The notes under the pieces were generated by a model. That model ran no database searches, was not told where the DNA came from, and saw nothing but the letters and a program-made list of their open reading frames with translations. From JAAYCI01 sp964370295 (GTDB lineage Bacteria > Bacillota > Clostridia > Oscillospirales > Ruminococcaceae): a stretch of DNA of 64,000 nucleotides. Both the position numbers and the translations under genes were made by a program. The stretch is taken from contig CAYJIR010000007.1 of NCBI GenBank assembly GCA_964370295.1, positions 13,461 through 77,460 of the forward strand. The letters run 5' to 3'. Positions 9,006-19,400 of the stretch are shown here, in pieces (the first letter of the stretch is position 1; each line of letters begins with the position of its first letter).

Positions 9006-10447
9006 GCGAACCCACCGGTTTTCATGGTTAACTCTCGAAGCAAAATTTGACGAAGCAATTGTGGGGAGGCCTTGTTGCTACTTTTCTTAATAGCTTTTCC
9101 AAGCAAAAACTCAATCGATTTTTGTTTTCCTTTGCCAAAATCCTGGACTGCGTCAGAATTTTCTTGCAACACCTCTTGCACATAGTTACATAAAATAGCC
9201 TCATCGGGTGTTTGCAATAAGTCCAACTCTTGTGCCAATACATCGGGGGATTTCCCTGATTCAAACATTTTTAGCAAAACTTCTTTAGCGGCAGGCATAA
9301 AAAGCATTCCACTTTCTTCCATTTCCACCAGTTTTGAAAACTGCCTCGCGTTGAAGGGAAGTTCTTGGTAGCATAGCTTTTTTTCTTGCATATGGTTTTG
9401 CAAAGGCCCCATCATCCAAACGGCCAGACGCTTTGCGTTGTGCCCTTGTATCGCTTTTTCAAAAAATTCGGCCCTGTCTTTTTCTTCGCACAAAAATAAA
9501 GCTTGTTCTTTGCTAAGTGTCCATGTTGTTTGATACCGATGCCATTTTTCCAATGGAAGTTCCGGTAAATATTTTTTTTGGTCGGCAATGGTCTGTTGTG
9601 AGATGATAAGAGGTCCAAGATCCGGCTCTTGTATAAATCGATAGCTTGCCTGCCCCTGCTTTTGACGCATCACCATGCTTGTTCCGTCTTTGTCATTCCA
9701 GCGGCGTGTTTCTTGCTTGGGTGTAATGCTTTGTTGTAGCATGGCAGTTTGTCGTGCTATTTCGTGTTCTATAGCGCGATATACAGCCGAAAAACCGCTA
9801 ATGTTTTTCATTTCGCAACGTTGGCCCAAACAGTCTTCCTCGTGATGAAGAGAAACATTAACATCGGTACGCAAGTTGCCTTCTTGGATTTTAACATTTG
9901 AAATATCAAGATGACGAAGTAAACATGCCAAGGACTGCAAACAGGCTTTGGCCTCATTGGCGCTGTGCAATTGCGGTTTGCACACAATCTCTAGTAAGGG
10001 AACCCCACTACGGTTATAGCAAAGCATTGTCTCCTTTGCTTCATCGCTTGTGGTTTTGCCTGCATCCTCTTCTAATTGTATGCGTTCTATGGCGAGGGTA
10101 TGTATTCTATCATGAAGCAAAAAAGAAAAATCACCGTCAATGGCTATGGGGTTTTGCCGCTGTGTGATTTGGTATCCTTTTGGTAAATCGGGATAGATAT
10201 AATGTTTTCTCTCGAAACCGGAGCACGTATTGATTTTGCAGGAAAGTGCCAAAGCCAAACGCAAAGCATAAGAAACCGCTTGTTGATTTAAAACAGGCAA
10301 AGCGCCGGGTAAGCCCAAACACACAGGGCAACAAAGAGTATTGGGGGGTGCCGAAAAGCGGTTGGCACAAGAGCAAAATAGCTTGCTTTCGGTGGCAAGT
10401 TCCACATGGATTTCTAGGCCTATCGACGGTTTCCAAACCTTGCTCAT
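8996..10447 (-). CDS. gatB: Asp/Glu-tRNA(Asn/Gln) amidotransferase subunit B
   Basis: A 483-residue subunit of the GatCAB amidotransferase that converts Glu-tRNA(Gln) or Asp-tRNA(Asn) to the amidated form. GLEIHVELATESKLFC opens the kinase-like domain, the zinc-binding cysteines follow (CSCANRF and CCPVC), and the C-terminal YqeY-like tRNA-binding tail ends near GKAIKKSSNKASPQLL. The start at MSKVWKPS overlaps the gatA TGA by one base (TGATG), indicating coupling. A start three codons upstream is possible but unneeded. Confidence 0.95.
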   Translation of the reverse strand: MSKVWKPSIGLEIHVELATESKLFCSCANRFSAPPNTLCCPVCLGLPGALPVLNQQAVSYALRLALALSCKINTCSGFERKHYIYPDLPKGYQITQRQNPIAIDGDFSFLLHDRIHTLAIERIQLEEDAGKTTSDEAKETMLCYNRSGVPLLEIVCKPQLHSANEAKACLQSLACLLRHLDISNVKIQEGNLRTDVNVSLHHEEDCLGQRCEMKNISGFSAVYRAIEHEIARQTAMLQQSITPKQETRRWNDKDGTSMVMRQKQGQASYRFIQEPDLGPLIISQQTIADQKKYLPELPLEKWHRYQTTWTLSKEQALFLCEEKDRAEFFEKAIQGHNAKRLAVWMMGPLQNHMQEKKLCYQELPFNARQFSKLVEMEESGMLFMPAAKEVLLKMFESGKSPDVLAQELDLLQTPDEAILCNYVQEVLQENSDAVQDFGKGKQKSIEFLLGKAIKKSSNKASPQLLRQILLRELTMKTGGFACE

Positions 10448-11877
10448 CAGCTGCACACCCCCGCTGCATCAGTTTTAAAAACAGATTCTAAACGCTGTGC
10501 TAAAGATAACAACTGATTATCGGCCCCATGAGGTGCCAATAATTGCAAACCAACAGGCAATTTTCCCGTCTTTACAAAAGATGGCATACTTAAGGCAGGT
10601 ATACCGGTTAAATTGGCTTCCACAGTATACAAATCTAAATTTTGCAAGTTCTCTTCCCTATCATTTAGTTTGGGAACCGGATAGGGGCAGGTTGGCAACG
10701 CCAGCAAGTGGCAATGCGAAAACACCTGCTCAAATGCAACTCTTAGCTTTTGTCTTAGGACATAAGCGTTTTTGTATTGCAAAAAAGCGTGCTCATCAGA
10801 TAGTAAATGAGAACCAAGTGCAATTCTGCTTTGTACTTGTGCCCCTAGCAAACGGCTGCGCAAAACAGATGAGCTCTCCTGTGTTTCGTTTTCTAAAAAG
10901 CGAAAACCATCGAAGCGAGACAAATTAGAGAAAGCCTCTGCCGATGATAATGCTTGGTATACAGGCAAAAGGAGGCTAATATCGGGCAAAGAAACCTCAA
11001 CCAATTTACACCCAATTGATAAAAGCCCTTTTATCATTGTTTGAAAAGTATCTTGAATATGCTTATCTTTAATTCTTTCGATTCTAGGTGTGCAAACCCC
11101 CACCAAAAGTGGGTTTGGTAGCGTGGGATTTGAAAAAACACTTCTGTTGGCAAGACAAGTGGCATCCAAGGGATCTGCTATTGCCATGGAAGAAAACAAA
11201 AGCGTAAGGTCTTTGGCACACTTTGCAAGGGGGCCGATTTGCTCGAAAGAGGAGGCAAAAGCCACAAGTCCATTTCGCGAAACAGCCCCATAACTTGGTT
11301 TTAGGCCATATACGCTACAAAAAGAAGCCGGAATACGCACCGATCCGCCACTGTCTGAGCCCAAAGCAAATGGCAATTCGCCCGCGGCAACAGCGGCGGC
11401 GCTGCCACAGGAAGAACCGCCGGGGATGTGCTGTGAATAATGAGGGTTTTTCGTTTGTTGAAAAGCTGAACTTTTCCCACTGCTACCCATGGCAAATTCA
11501 TCCAAATTTAGTTTGCCAAGCAAAATGGCATCTTCTTGTTTTAAAAAACGAATCACACTTGCCTCATGCACGGGGCGATAATTTTTTAGAAATTGTGATC
11601 CACAGGTAGTTAAAAAATCTGTGGTGCAAAGGTTATCTTTGGCACCAAATGGCAATCCGGCCAGGCGCCCCAGCTGCATTTTATTTTTTCTTTTATGATC
11701 AATTTCTGCAGCTGCTTGTAGGGCTGACGCGGAATCTATTGTTAAAAATGCCCGCACACCCCCTTCCTTTTCTTTTATAATCCTTAAAAAAGAAGACACA
11801 ACGTCCACAGCGCTAAAGGTTCCTTGTTCTTGCCCTTTTACTAGCTCTGTCATGCTAAGTTTGGCCAATTCCCCCAT
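10447..11877 (-). CDS. gatA: Asp/Glu-tRNA(Asn/Gln) amidotransferase subunit A
   Basis: A 476-residue amidase-signature enzyme that releases ammonia from glutamine for GatB. The Ser-cisSer-Lys catalytic triad is visible: the lysine in GLPFGAKDNLCT near residue 79, the first serine in PGGSSCGSAAAVAAG near 155, and the nucleophile in GSDSGGSVRIPA near 178. GGGGG lies nine bases before the start. It is 13 bases downstream of gatC and coupled to gatB, giving the classic CAB order. Confidence 0.96.
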   Translation of the reverse strand: MGELAKLSMTELVKGQEQGTFSAVDVVSSFLRIIKEKEGGVRAFLTIDSASALQAAAEIDHKRKNKMQLGRLAGLPFGAKDNLCTTDFLTTCGSQFLKNYRPVHEASVIRFLKQEDAILLGKLNLDEFAMGSSGKSSAFQQTKNPHYSQHIPGGSSCGSAAAVAAGELPFALGSDSGGSVRIPASFCSVYGLKPSYGAVSRNGLVAFASSFEQIGPLAKCAKDLTLLFSSMAIADPLDATCLANRSVFSNPTLPNPLLVGVCTPRIERIKDKHIQDTFQTMIKGLLSIGCKLVEVSLPDISLLLPVYQALSSAEAFSNLSRFDGFRFLENETQESSSVLRSRLLGAQVQSRIALGSHLLSDEHAFLQYKNAYVLRQKLRVAFEQVFSHCHLLALPTCPYPVPKLNDREENLQNLDLYTVEANLTGIPALSMPSFVKTGKLPVGLQLLAPHGADNQLLSLAQRLESVFKTDAAGVCS

Positions 11878-11890
11878 GCGTTTTTGCCCC

Positions 11891-12157
11891 CTATTTTTTT
11901 AAAAAGTGGCCACTTTGTGTTTTCTTACTTTGGGCATTTTGAAAGACTTGATCTATGGATAAAGATTGAATGGCCTCGTCCTTGCGCAAAGGTGAAATGG
12001 GGTTCATAAAGGGCTTATAAACTTGATTGTCATTTACTTCTTCTAATGGCAACACTTTTAAACTGTTTAAGGCACAAAAAAGTAGTTTGTGGCTATGGAC
12101 ACACATTTTTGCCTCAAGTTGTGCATCATCAAAGACACTTTTAGGCAAGCTATTCAT
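11891..12157 (-). CDS. gatC: Divergent GatC subunit of the tRNA amidotransferase
   Basis: An 88-residue protein with weak overall resemblance to GatC but a recognisable C-terminal half: ISPLRKDEAIQSLSIDQVF, then QNAQSKKTQSGHF, matching the family pattern PLR.DE...SL....L.NAP....G.F. The N-terminal helix region lacks the usual VAKLARL signature. GatC stabilises GatA-GatB. It overlaps the ligA stop by 8 bases with GGAGG six bases before the ATG, and lies directly before gatA, so position strongly supports the call despite the sequence drift. Confidence 0.8.
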   Translation of the reverse strand: MNSLPKSVFDDAQLEAKMCVHSHKLLFCALNSLKVLPLEEVNDNQVYKPFMNPISPLRKDEAIQSLSIDQVFQNAQSKKTQSGHFLKK

Positions 12158-14141
12158 GTGTATCCTCCAACATTTCGCGTAGCTGCTCTTCGGTTAAGAC
12201 CGACACCCCAAGTGCGATTGCCTTATCCAGTTTAGAACCTGCTGCTTGCCCGGCAAGTACATAATTTGTCTTTTTGCTCACAGAACCACTGGTGCTGCCT
12301 CCATGCTGCAAAATTAAACTTTCTGCTTCTTGCCGTGATAAAGTGGGCAAAGTTCCGGTGACAACAAAACGCAAACCCGCTAATTTATCGGTTGCTTTAT
12401 TGTCGATGTACTGGGTATTTACACCAGCTTCTTTCAGTCGTTGCATTAAATCGGCCGTGCCGGGACGGGCAAAAAAATCCACAACACTTTGTGCCATCAC
12501 ACCTCCAAAACCTTCAATGCAGGCAATATCCTCTTCCTTTGCGATGGCCAATCCGTCTAAATGTAAAAAATGTGAAGCCAATAATTCCGCAGCTTTTTCA
12601 CCGATATTTCGTATGCCAAGGCCAAACAAAAGACGGTTGATATTGTTTTGTTTCGAACGCTCGATGGCGTTTTTTAAATTTTGGGCGGATTTATCTTTAA
12701 ATTTATCCAAACACAGCAAATCATCAAAAGTTAAATCGTAGATTTCTGCCACATCGTGCACCATGTTTTTTTCGATAAGCTGCTCGCACACCGCCTCACC
12801 TAGGCCCTCGATATCCATAGCCGCACGGCTTGCAAAATGTATGAGATGACGCAATGCCTGTGCGGGACACTTTGGGTTTTGGCAGCGCAATGCCACTTCA
12901 TCATCTAAATGTACCACAGTTTCCCCGCAAGAGGGACAATGCTGTGGCATTTCAAAAATAGGATTTTGGCTGTTGTGTTTTATAACAGATACAATCTCCG
13001 GAATAATATCTCCGGCTTTACGTACCAAAACCGTATCACCGATACATAGGCCAAGCTGGCGAATATTGTCTTGATTGTGCAAAATGGCACGAGAAATTGT
13101 ACTTCCGGATAATAAAATAGGTTCTAGCACGGCTGTAGGTGTTAAGACACCGGTGCGACCCACAGAAATATCCACATCTAATAAAATACTTTGTTTTTCT
13201 TCGGGTGGATATTTAAAAGCAATGGCCCATCGAGGATATTTTCCGGTGCTACCAAGGGTGGTTCTTTGTGTAAAGTTATCAACCTTTACCACAGAACCGT
13301 CGATGTCAAATGATAAATTCTTTCTTTGTTCTCCAATATTTTCTACTGCTTCTAGGGCTTCTTGCATGGTGGAAACACATTTATAACGAGGGCTAACCGG
13401 AAAACCAAGTGCAGCAAGATAGGACAAACTCTCGCTATGAGAGCTAAGCTGATACCCTTGTATTTGCTGAATATTGAAGATGAAAATGGAAAGGTCTCGT
13501 TGTGCTGTTATTTGTGCATCTTTTTGGCGCAAACTGCCGGCGGCAGCATTTCTTGGGTTTTTGGGCAGCGGTTTTCCCTCTAAGCGACATTTCTCCACAA
13601 AGGAAGCAAACACAGCATGGGGCATATACACTTCTCCACGCAGCTCTAAAAAAGACGGTGCATCTTTTAATATTTTAGGAAGATTTTGAATGGTGCGTAA
13701 ATTTTCGCTCACGTCCTCGCCCCACACGCCATTCCCACGTGTGGATCCCCGCGAAAATACACCATTGACATATTCCAAACTAACCGATAAACCGTCTATC
13801 TTTGTTTCCACCACATAGCTAGCCTCTGGATATATTTGACGCACACGGCGGTCGAATTCCAACATATCGTTTGTAGTAAAAGCGTCTTGTAAACTTTCCA
13901 TTTTAACAAGATGCTCCACTTTCGAAAAGCGGCCGGAAGGGTGCCCTTGTACAGTTTGTGTGGGAGAATCCTCTGTGCGTAGTTGTGGAAAAGTATGTTC
14001 CAACGCTTTTAATTCATTCATCAATTGGTCGTATTCAAAATCCGATATTTCGGGTGCATCCTTGTCATAATACAATCTTGCATGTTTGGCCAGCTCTATT
14101 TTTAGGGTGTTTATTTTTATGGTTGCCTGTTTTGTATCCAT
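12150..14141 (-). CDS. ligA: NAD-dependent DNA ligase
   Basis: A 663-residue ligase that seals nicks using NAD. Visible in order: domain Ia with YYDKDAPEISDFEYDQL, the adenylated lysine K114 in the KIDG motif, the OB fold, four zinc cysteines (CPSC and CQNPKC), helix-hairpin-helix repeats, and a C-terminal BRCT domain beginning near LAGLRFVVTGTL. I start at MDTKQATIK because GGGGG lies five bases upstream; an ATG 16 codons earlier has no Shine-Dalgarno site. It leads the ligA-gatC-gatA-gatB operon, an arrangement also seen in other clostridia. Confidence 0.95.
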   Translation of the reverse strand: MDTKQATIKINTLKIELAKHARLYYDKDAPEISDFEYDQLMNELKALEHTFPQLRTEDSPTQTVQGHPSGRFSKVEHLVKMESLQDAFTTNDMLEFDRRVRQIYPEASYVVETKIDGLSVSLEYVNGVFSRGSTRGNGVWGEDVSENLRTIQNLPKILKDAPSFLELRGEVYMPHAVFASFVEKCRLEGKPLPKNPRNAAAGSLRQKDAQITAQRDLSIFIFNIQQIQGYQLSSHSESLSYLAALGFPVSPRYKCVSTMQEALEAVENIGEQRKNLSFDIDGSVVKVDNFTQRTTLGSTGKYPRWAIAFKYPPEEKQSILLDVDISVGRTGVLTPTAVLEPILLSGSTISRAILHNQDNIRQLGLCIGDTVLVRKAGDIIPEIVSVIKHNSQNPIFEMPQHCPSCGETVVHLDDEVALRCQNPKCPAQALRHLIHFASRAAMDIEGLGEAVCEQLIEKNMVHDVAEIYDLTFDDLLCLDKFKDKSAQNLKNAIERSKQNNINRLLFGLGIRNIGEKAAELLASHFLHLDGLAIAKEEDIACIEGFGGVMAQSVVDFFARPGTADLMQRLKEAGVNTQYIDNKATDKLAGLRFVVTGTLPTLSRQEAESLILQHGGSTSGSVSKKTNYVLAGQAAGSKLDKAIALGVSVLTEEQLREMLEDTHE

Positions 14142-14211
14142 TTTTGCCCCCGTAATGGTTTGTTTGCCCGGTTTCGATGCCATCTTCATAGCTACGTGCT
14201 GGTATGTCTAT

Positions 14212-14241
14212 ATTCTACGCCTACACAGCGATGAAAAACAA
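14212..14241 (-). promoter_or_regulatory. Possible promoter of ligA-gatCAB
   Basis: On the minus strand TTGTTT (14241-14236) and TAGAAT (14217-14212) are separated by 18 bases, 70 bases before the ligA start. Each box has one or two mismatches, so this is tentative. Confidence 0.35.
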
Positions 14242-14316
14242 TGTGTAAAACCACGAAAAAACTACAAAAAAATGTATTTTTTATGAAAAATGGCAACCCA
14301 ATGCTTTGTGTGTCAC

Positions 14317-14904
14317 CTAGTTTTTTTTGTGTTTGTCTTTTTTCTTTTTTTGCACGGAAAACCCAAATTTCCCCAAATTTTGGCCTATGCCAAAATAATG
14401 GCCATGGGAATAACAAATGGGTTTACTTTGGTTGAAATGAAATTTTCCGGTTTTATCAAAATACTCTTCACTGGCGTTTACGGCTAAAATTTCGGCCATG
14501 AACATATGATGAGAGCCAAGAGGAAGTACCTGTGTCACTTTGCATTCGATGTTGACGGGGCTTTCATAAATTAAAGGAGCGCTCACTTTAGAGGCCGCAT
14601 GTGCAGTGAGTTGCATATCTTTAAATTTATCCACCTGTTTGCCGCTTTTTACGCCACAGTAATCGCAGGCCCTCACCAATGCTTCGGTGGTGAGGTTGAT
14701 AACAAACTCTCCCGTTTTTTGGATAATATCATAGGAATGTCTACTTTCGCGCAGAGATATATAAGTCATGGCAGGTTCTGTGCATAAAGTGCCGGCCCAA
14801 GCCACGGTTACAATATTTTTTTCACCATCCATATTTCCACAAGAAACCATCACGGCCGGTGCCGGATATAAAAGTGTGCCGGGTTTCCACACAACTTTTG
14901 CCAT
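14317..14904 (-). CDS. Flavin reductase-like FMN-binding protein
   Basis: A 195-residue protein of the flavin reductase-like domain family. Visible motifs include PAPAVMVSCG, IVTVAWAGTLCTEPAMTYIS, SYDIIQKTGEFVINL, and the central DYCGVKSGKQVDKF, all characteristic of the clostridial branch that binds FMN. Such proteins reduce flavins or, in some cases, act as FMN-dependent oxidoreductases; the partner is unknown. AAGGAG lies six bases before the chosen ATG. The C-terminus ends in a lysine-rich tail (QKKKKDKHKKN) that looks like read-through into A/T-rich sequence. It stands alone between ligA and a repeat. Confidence 0.85.
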   Translation of the reverse strand: MAKVVWKPGTLLYPAPAVMVSCGNMDGEKNIVTVAWAGTLCTEPAMTYISLRESRHSYDIIQKTGEFVINLTTEALVRACDYCGVKSGKQVDKFKDMQLTAHAASKVSAPLIYESPVNIECKVTQVLPLGSHHMFMAEILAVNASEEYFDKTGKFHFNQSKPICYSHGHYFGIGQNLGKFGFSVQKKKKDKHKKN

Positions 14905-14970
14905 AGAATTCTCCTTTATTAGATACTTAGCGAACATTTTTAGCCCTGCCAATAATAGCATTAAAATTTT

Positions 14971-15110
14971 AAGCAGTGGCCATAAAAGCGTGTGATAAAG
15001 CCATCTTATGGGGCATACCTTGATGTAATCCGCTGTGTTTTCGTCCCTTAATGAAAAGGCGAAAACGAAAGTGCAAAGTTTTTAAAAATGGAAAAACCCT
15101 TGCACTTTTC
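14971..15110 (-). repeat. Multi-hairpin intergenic repeat, copy A
   Basis: Minus-orientated copy of the repeat family best seen at 63751-64000. It keeps hairpin 1 (TGCAAGG and CTTTGCA arms near 15070-15107), hairpin 2 (GTTTTCG and CGAAAAC arms) and a decayed hairpin 3 (CCATAAGA and TTTTATGG), and lacks hairpins 4 and 5. It fills most of the intergenic space between pfkA and the flavin reductase. Confidence 0.75.
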
Positions 15111-15232
15111 TAAACAAAAACAACATTTTAAATTTGTATATGGCTTTTTTTCGGTGGACATTCCTTAAAAAGATGATAAAGCATATTGCAAGGATTATGC
15201 CGTCCTTTATAAATTCAAAACAAAAGAATACA

Positions 15233-15268
15233 AAACGGCAAACTCAAAATAAATTGTGTTTGCCGTTT
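15233..15268 (-). terminator. Terminator downstream of pfkA
   Basis: Perfect 11-base inverted repeat (AAACGGCAAAC and GTTTGCCGTTT) with a 14-base loop, followed on the minus strand by a T-rich tract. It lies 56 bases beyond the pfkA stop. The rest of the 15111-15323 stretch shows nothing recognisable. Confidence 0.65.
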
Positions 15269-15323
15269 GTACCTATGCATAAAGCCTTATTATAAAAATA
15301 CCAACCAAACACTAGGGCAGATT

Positions 15324-16301
15324 TTACACAGACAAAACTTCGTTGATTTCCAGCAAAGAATTATCCAGTTTCTTTTTCATGGCTAGGGCTTCTTTAATGT
15401 CGTAGTCTATCAATTCATCCGAGCGCATTCCGATAACACGGTCTGCTATCCCTTTCGACAAAAGCTCCACAGCATGAAAACCAAAACGGGTAGCAGCCAC
15501 ACGATCGCGAACCGTAGGTGATCCGCCACGTTGCACATGTCCTAAAACAGTGGGCCTTGCCTCTATGCCGGATTTTTCTTCGATCACTTTTGCCAAGGCG
15601 GCGGCTCCGCCGGCACCCTCTGCTACAACAATGATAAAATGTTTTTTGCCCATTTTTTTTGTGAATTTCATTTTGGATACAATGTCTTTATCCACATCCA
15701 CTTCTCTTTCCGGGACAATGGTGATTAAGGCACCCACGGCAAGGCCGATATTGGCGGCAATATAACCGGCCGTATGTCCCATCACCTCCACCACGCTGCA
15801 ACGGTCATGGCTTAGCATGGTGTCGCGCAATTTATCCACCATTTCCAAGGCGGTATTCATGGCGGTGTCGTATCCAATGGTGTAGTCTGTGCAGGCGATA
15901 TCATTATCTATGGTGCCCGGTATGCACACACAGGGAATCTCCTGGGCCGATAAATCCATTGCACCGCGGAAAGAGCCGTCGCCACCAATGACGACCATGG
16001 CATCTAAGCCATGTTTTCTGCAATTGGCCGCGGCTATTTGTTGGCCCTGTAACGTTAAAAATTCCGGGCTTCTGGCCGTGTATAACATTGTGCCACCACG
16101 GTGAATAATTTCCGATACACTGCGGATATGAAGCTCTTCTATGTCGTCTTCTATAAGACCATTGTACCCGTGACGCACGCCGAACACTTTCATGTTTTTA
16201 CTTAAGGCAGAACGCACCACCGCACGAATGGCCGCATTCATCCCAGGGGCATCACCACCACTGGTTAAAACTCCAATTTTTTTCATTTCCAATTCAGCCA
16301 T
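15324..16301 (-). CDS. pfkA: ATP-dependent 6-phosphofructokinase
   Basis: A 325-residue glycolytic enzyme, about the standard length of 320. GGDGS at residues 106-110 and PGTIDND at 128-134 have glycine at both positions that separate ATP from pyrophosphate users, so ATP is the expected donor. The N-terminal LTSGGDAPGMNAAIR binds the nucleotide. I start at MAELEMKKIG, with GGAG eight bases upstream, rather than at an ATG 28 codons earlier. It follows dnaE by 170 bases, a common clostridial pairing. A second, different phosphofructokinase lies at 23834. Confidence 0.95.
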   Translation of the reverse strand: MAELEMKKIGVLTSGGDAPGMNAAIRAVVRSALSKNMKVFGVRHGYNGLIEDDIEELHIRSVSEIIHRGGTMLYTARSPEFLTLQGQQIAAANCRKHGLDAMVVIGGDGSFRGAMDLSAQEIPCVCIPGTIDNDIACTDYTIGYDTAMNTALEMVDKLRDTMLSHDRCSVVEVMGHTAGYIAANIGLAVGALITIVPEREVDVDKDIVSKMKFTKKMGKKHFIIVVAEGAGGAAALAKVIEEKSGIEARPTVLGHVQRGGSPTVRDRVAATRFGFHAVELLSKGIADRVIGMRSDELIDYDIKEALAMKKKLDNSLLEINEVLSV

Positions 16302-16471
16302 TATTTTCACTCCACTTCTACAGATGATAGCGCTGTATCCACTGCAAACAGCAAGCTTACTAGCTTTTATTTTACCACAAAACATAAAAAAAAGGGAGAG
16401 GAAGTTAAAGTTTTACATTTTATATATGAAACTTCAAATAAAAACAGCTTCTCTTGTGTATTGCCACAAGT

Positions 16472-19400
16472 TTAGCGGATGGCCACATTTTCCTCGCCCA
16501 GCAATTCCTGCAATTCATGCAGCAAAGTGGCATTGTTTACTGTCCACATGGTTTGCGGTGCTATAACCATTTGCCCACTGTCACAAAAACGAATATATAC
16601 AGGAACATTTCCTTCAAATAATTGAATTAAACTTTGCGCTTTTTGGTATTGTTGGCTGTCTTTCGAAGGAACTCGTATATACAATCGAACTTCTTTTTGG
16701 CCGTTTTCATCACGATTTTGCACAATTTTATGGTTGTTGATTGGCTCTATAGAGTCGGCTAATATTTTGGGTTCCTCTTCCTCTTTGTTGGATATACGTC
16801 CCTTTACAAGAACGGCATTATTTTCTGTAACAAGGTCGCTTGCGGCCAACAAAACTTTAGGAAAAATTATAAGTTCCATTTTTCCGGTAAGATCCTCTAT
16901 ATCGCAAAATGCCATTAAATCATTGTTTTTTGTTGTATGGTATTTCACCTTTACAAGTATACAAATTATAATAACTCGTGTATCATCTTTATTTTTTTCT
17001 TCATCGCCCAAAAGTTGCTGAATTTGTGCACTGGTTTTTGTTCGGATTAGATCCTTGTATTTGTCCAGTGGATGTCCTGATAAAAATAAGCCGCTAACCT
17101 CTTTTTCTTGTTGCAATAAAACCTCTTTTGGAAATTCATCGCAGGCCTGCATATGATATTGAGGCACATTCTGTTCTTGTTCCATGCCTTCAAAAAAATT
17201 CAACTGCCCTTCCAGGTTATTTTTTCGCTCGTTATCAACACTTTTTAAAATTCCTTCTAAAGAAAGTGACATCGACCGACGGTTTTTTTCTAAGCGATCA
17301 AACGCACCGCTTTTGATAAAACTTTCTATGGCACGTTTGTTTACCTCCGGGCCGTGCTGACCCATTCGTTTGCAAAAATCGTACAAGGATAGAAAAGCAC
17401 CTTCGTGGGTTCGTTCTTGCACCACAAGTTCCATCAAATGTCGGCCCACATTTTTAAGTGCCAGCAGACCATAGCGAATTTGACCCTTTTCCACGGTAAA
17501 ACCCACATAACTTTCGTTGATATCCGGTGGCAAAACGGATATACCCATGCGTTCGCTTTCAGATATATAGGAAATCACCTTGCCGGTAGAATCTAAAACA
17601 CTTGTCATGAGTGCGGCCATAAATTCTTTGGGATAATGGCATTTTAAATAGGCTGTTTGGTAGGCTACCATGGCATAGGCCGCTGCATGAGATTTATTGA
17701 AGGCGTAGGAGGCAAAACTACTCATCTCATCAAAAATGGAATTGGCAAGCTCTGCAGAAATTCCATTTTCGATACATCCTTTGCAGCGGTTATCAGGTGC
17801 ATCACTTCCGTAGATAAAAATAGAACGTTGCTCTTCCATCACCTCATGTTTTTTCTTGCTCATGGCACGGCGCACTAGGTCGGCCTGGCCATAGGAAAAA
17901 CCTGCCAATTCTCTAAAAATTTGCATCACTTGTTCTTGGTATACAATGCAGCCATAGGTAACATCTAAAATAGAGGCCAATTTTTCGGTTTTATATCGTA
18001 TTTTTGTAGGATCATGCCTGTTTCGTATATAGGTGGGAATAGAATCCATAGGTCCCGGACGATACAAAGAAATCAAGGCAATAATATCCTCTATGGAGCG
18101 TGGTTTTAAATGTACTAGGGTTTGTTTCATGCCAGATGATTCCAGCTGAAATACACCGTCGGTTTCCCCAAGAGAAAGCAGGGCGAACACCGCTTCGTCT
18201 TCTAAAGAAATGGTTTCCAAAGAAAAATTCACATTGTTTTTTTGCACCATTTTTTCCGCATCCGCAATGACTGTTAAGGTGCGTAAACCAAGGAAATCCA
18301 TTTTCAAGAGACCCAGTTCCTCTATGGTTGTCATGGGAAACTGGGTTACAATAGCGCCTTCGTTGGTGGACAAGGGCACATATTCGTTGGCCGCCTTTGG
18401 TGTGATAACCACACCGGCGGCATGGGTAGAGGCATGGCGGGGCATTCCTTCTAGCTTTCTGGCAAGGTCGATAAGGCCTTGCACTTCAGAATCTTTTTGG
18501 CATGCCTCCACCAGCGGTTTAGATACTTTTAATGCCCTATCCAAGGTCATTTTAAGTTCCATGGGAACCATTTTTGCCACCCCATCCACCTTTTGGTAGG
18601 GTATATCCAGCACGCGGCCTACATCTCGTATGGCTGCCCTGGCCGCCATGGTGCCAAAAGTAATGATTTGCGCCACATGGTCGGCACCATATTTTTGCAC
18701 TACATAATCGATCACTTCGTTTCGGCGCTCGTAGCAAAAATCAATATCAAAATCCGGCATGGAAATGCGCTCTGGGTTTAAAAAGCGCTCGAATAAAAGC
18801 TGGTATCGCAAGGGGTCTATGCCGGTGATTCCCATGCAATAGGCGGCAAGACTGCCGGCACCACTGCCACGCCCCGGCCCCACAGCAATCCCATTTTCAC
18901 GTGCATATCGAATGAAATCGGCCACGATAAGATAATAGTTTGTGTAGCCCATGCGGCTGATGATTTCTATTTCATAGGCGAGCCGTTCCACGGCATCTTT
19001 AGGCGGATTAATTCCATAGTGCTGTTGTAAACCATCACTACATAAGCTTTTAAAATAGCTTTCGTTGTCTTGTCCATCCGGTGCTTCAAAAGTAGGCAAT
19101 TGGGTTATACCAAACTCGTAATCGAAATTGCACATGTCTGCAATTCGGGCCGTATTTTCACAAGCTTTTGGCCATGCAGGAAATAAAGCGTGCATCTCCG
19201 CATCACTTTTTATATAGAATTCATCGGTTTCAAATTCCAGCTTGTCTTCGTCATGGACGGTTTTTTGTGTTTGAATACACACCAAAATGCTTTGCATTTG
19301 GGCGTCTTCCCGTGTTAAATAGTGGGCGTCATTGGTGGCAACAAGAGGTATTTCGCAGTCTTCGGCCAAACGCACCAACTGGGGTAGCACCATTTGTTGG

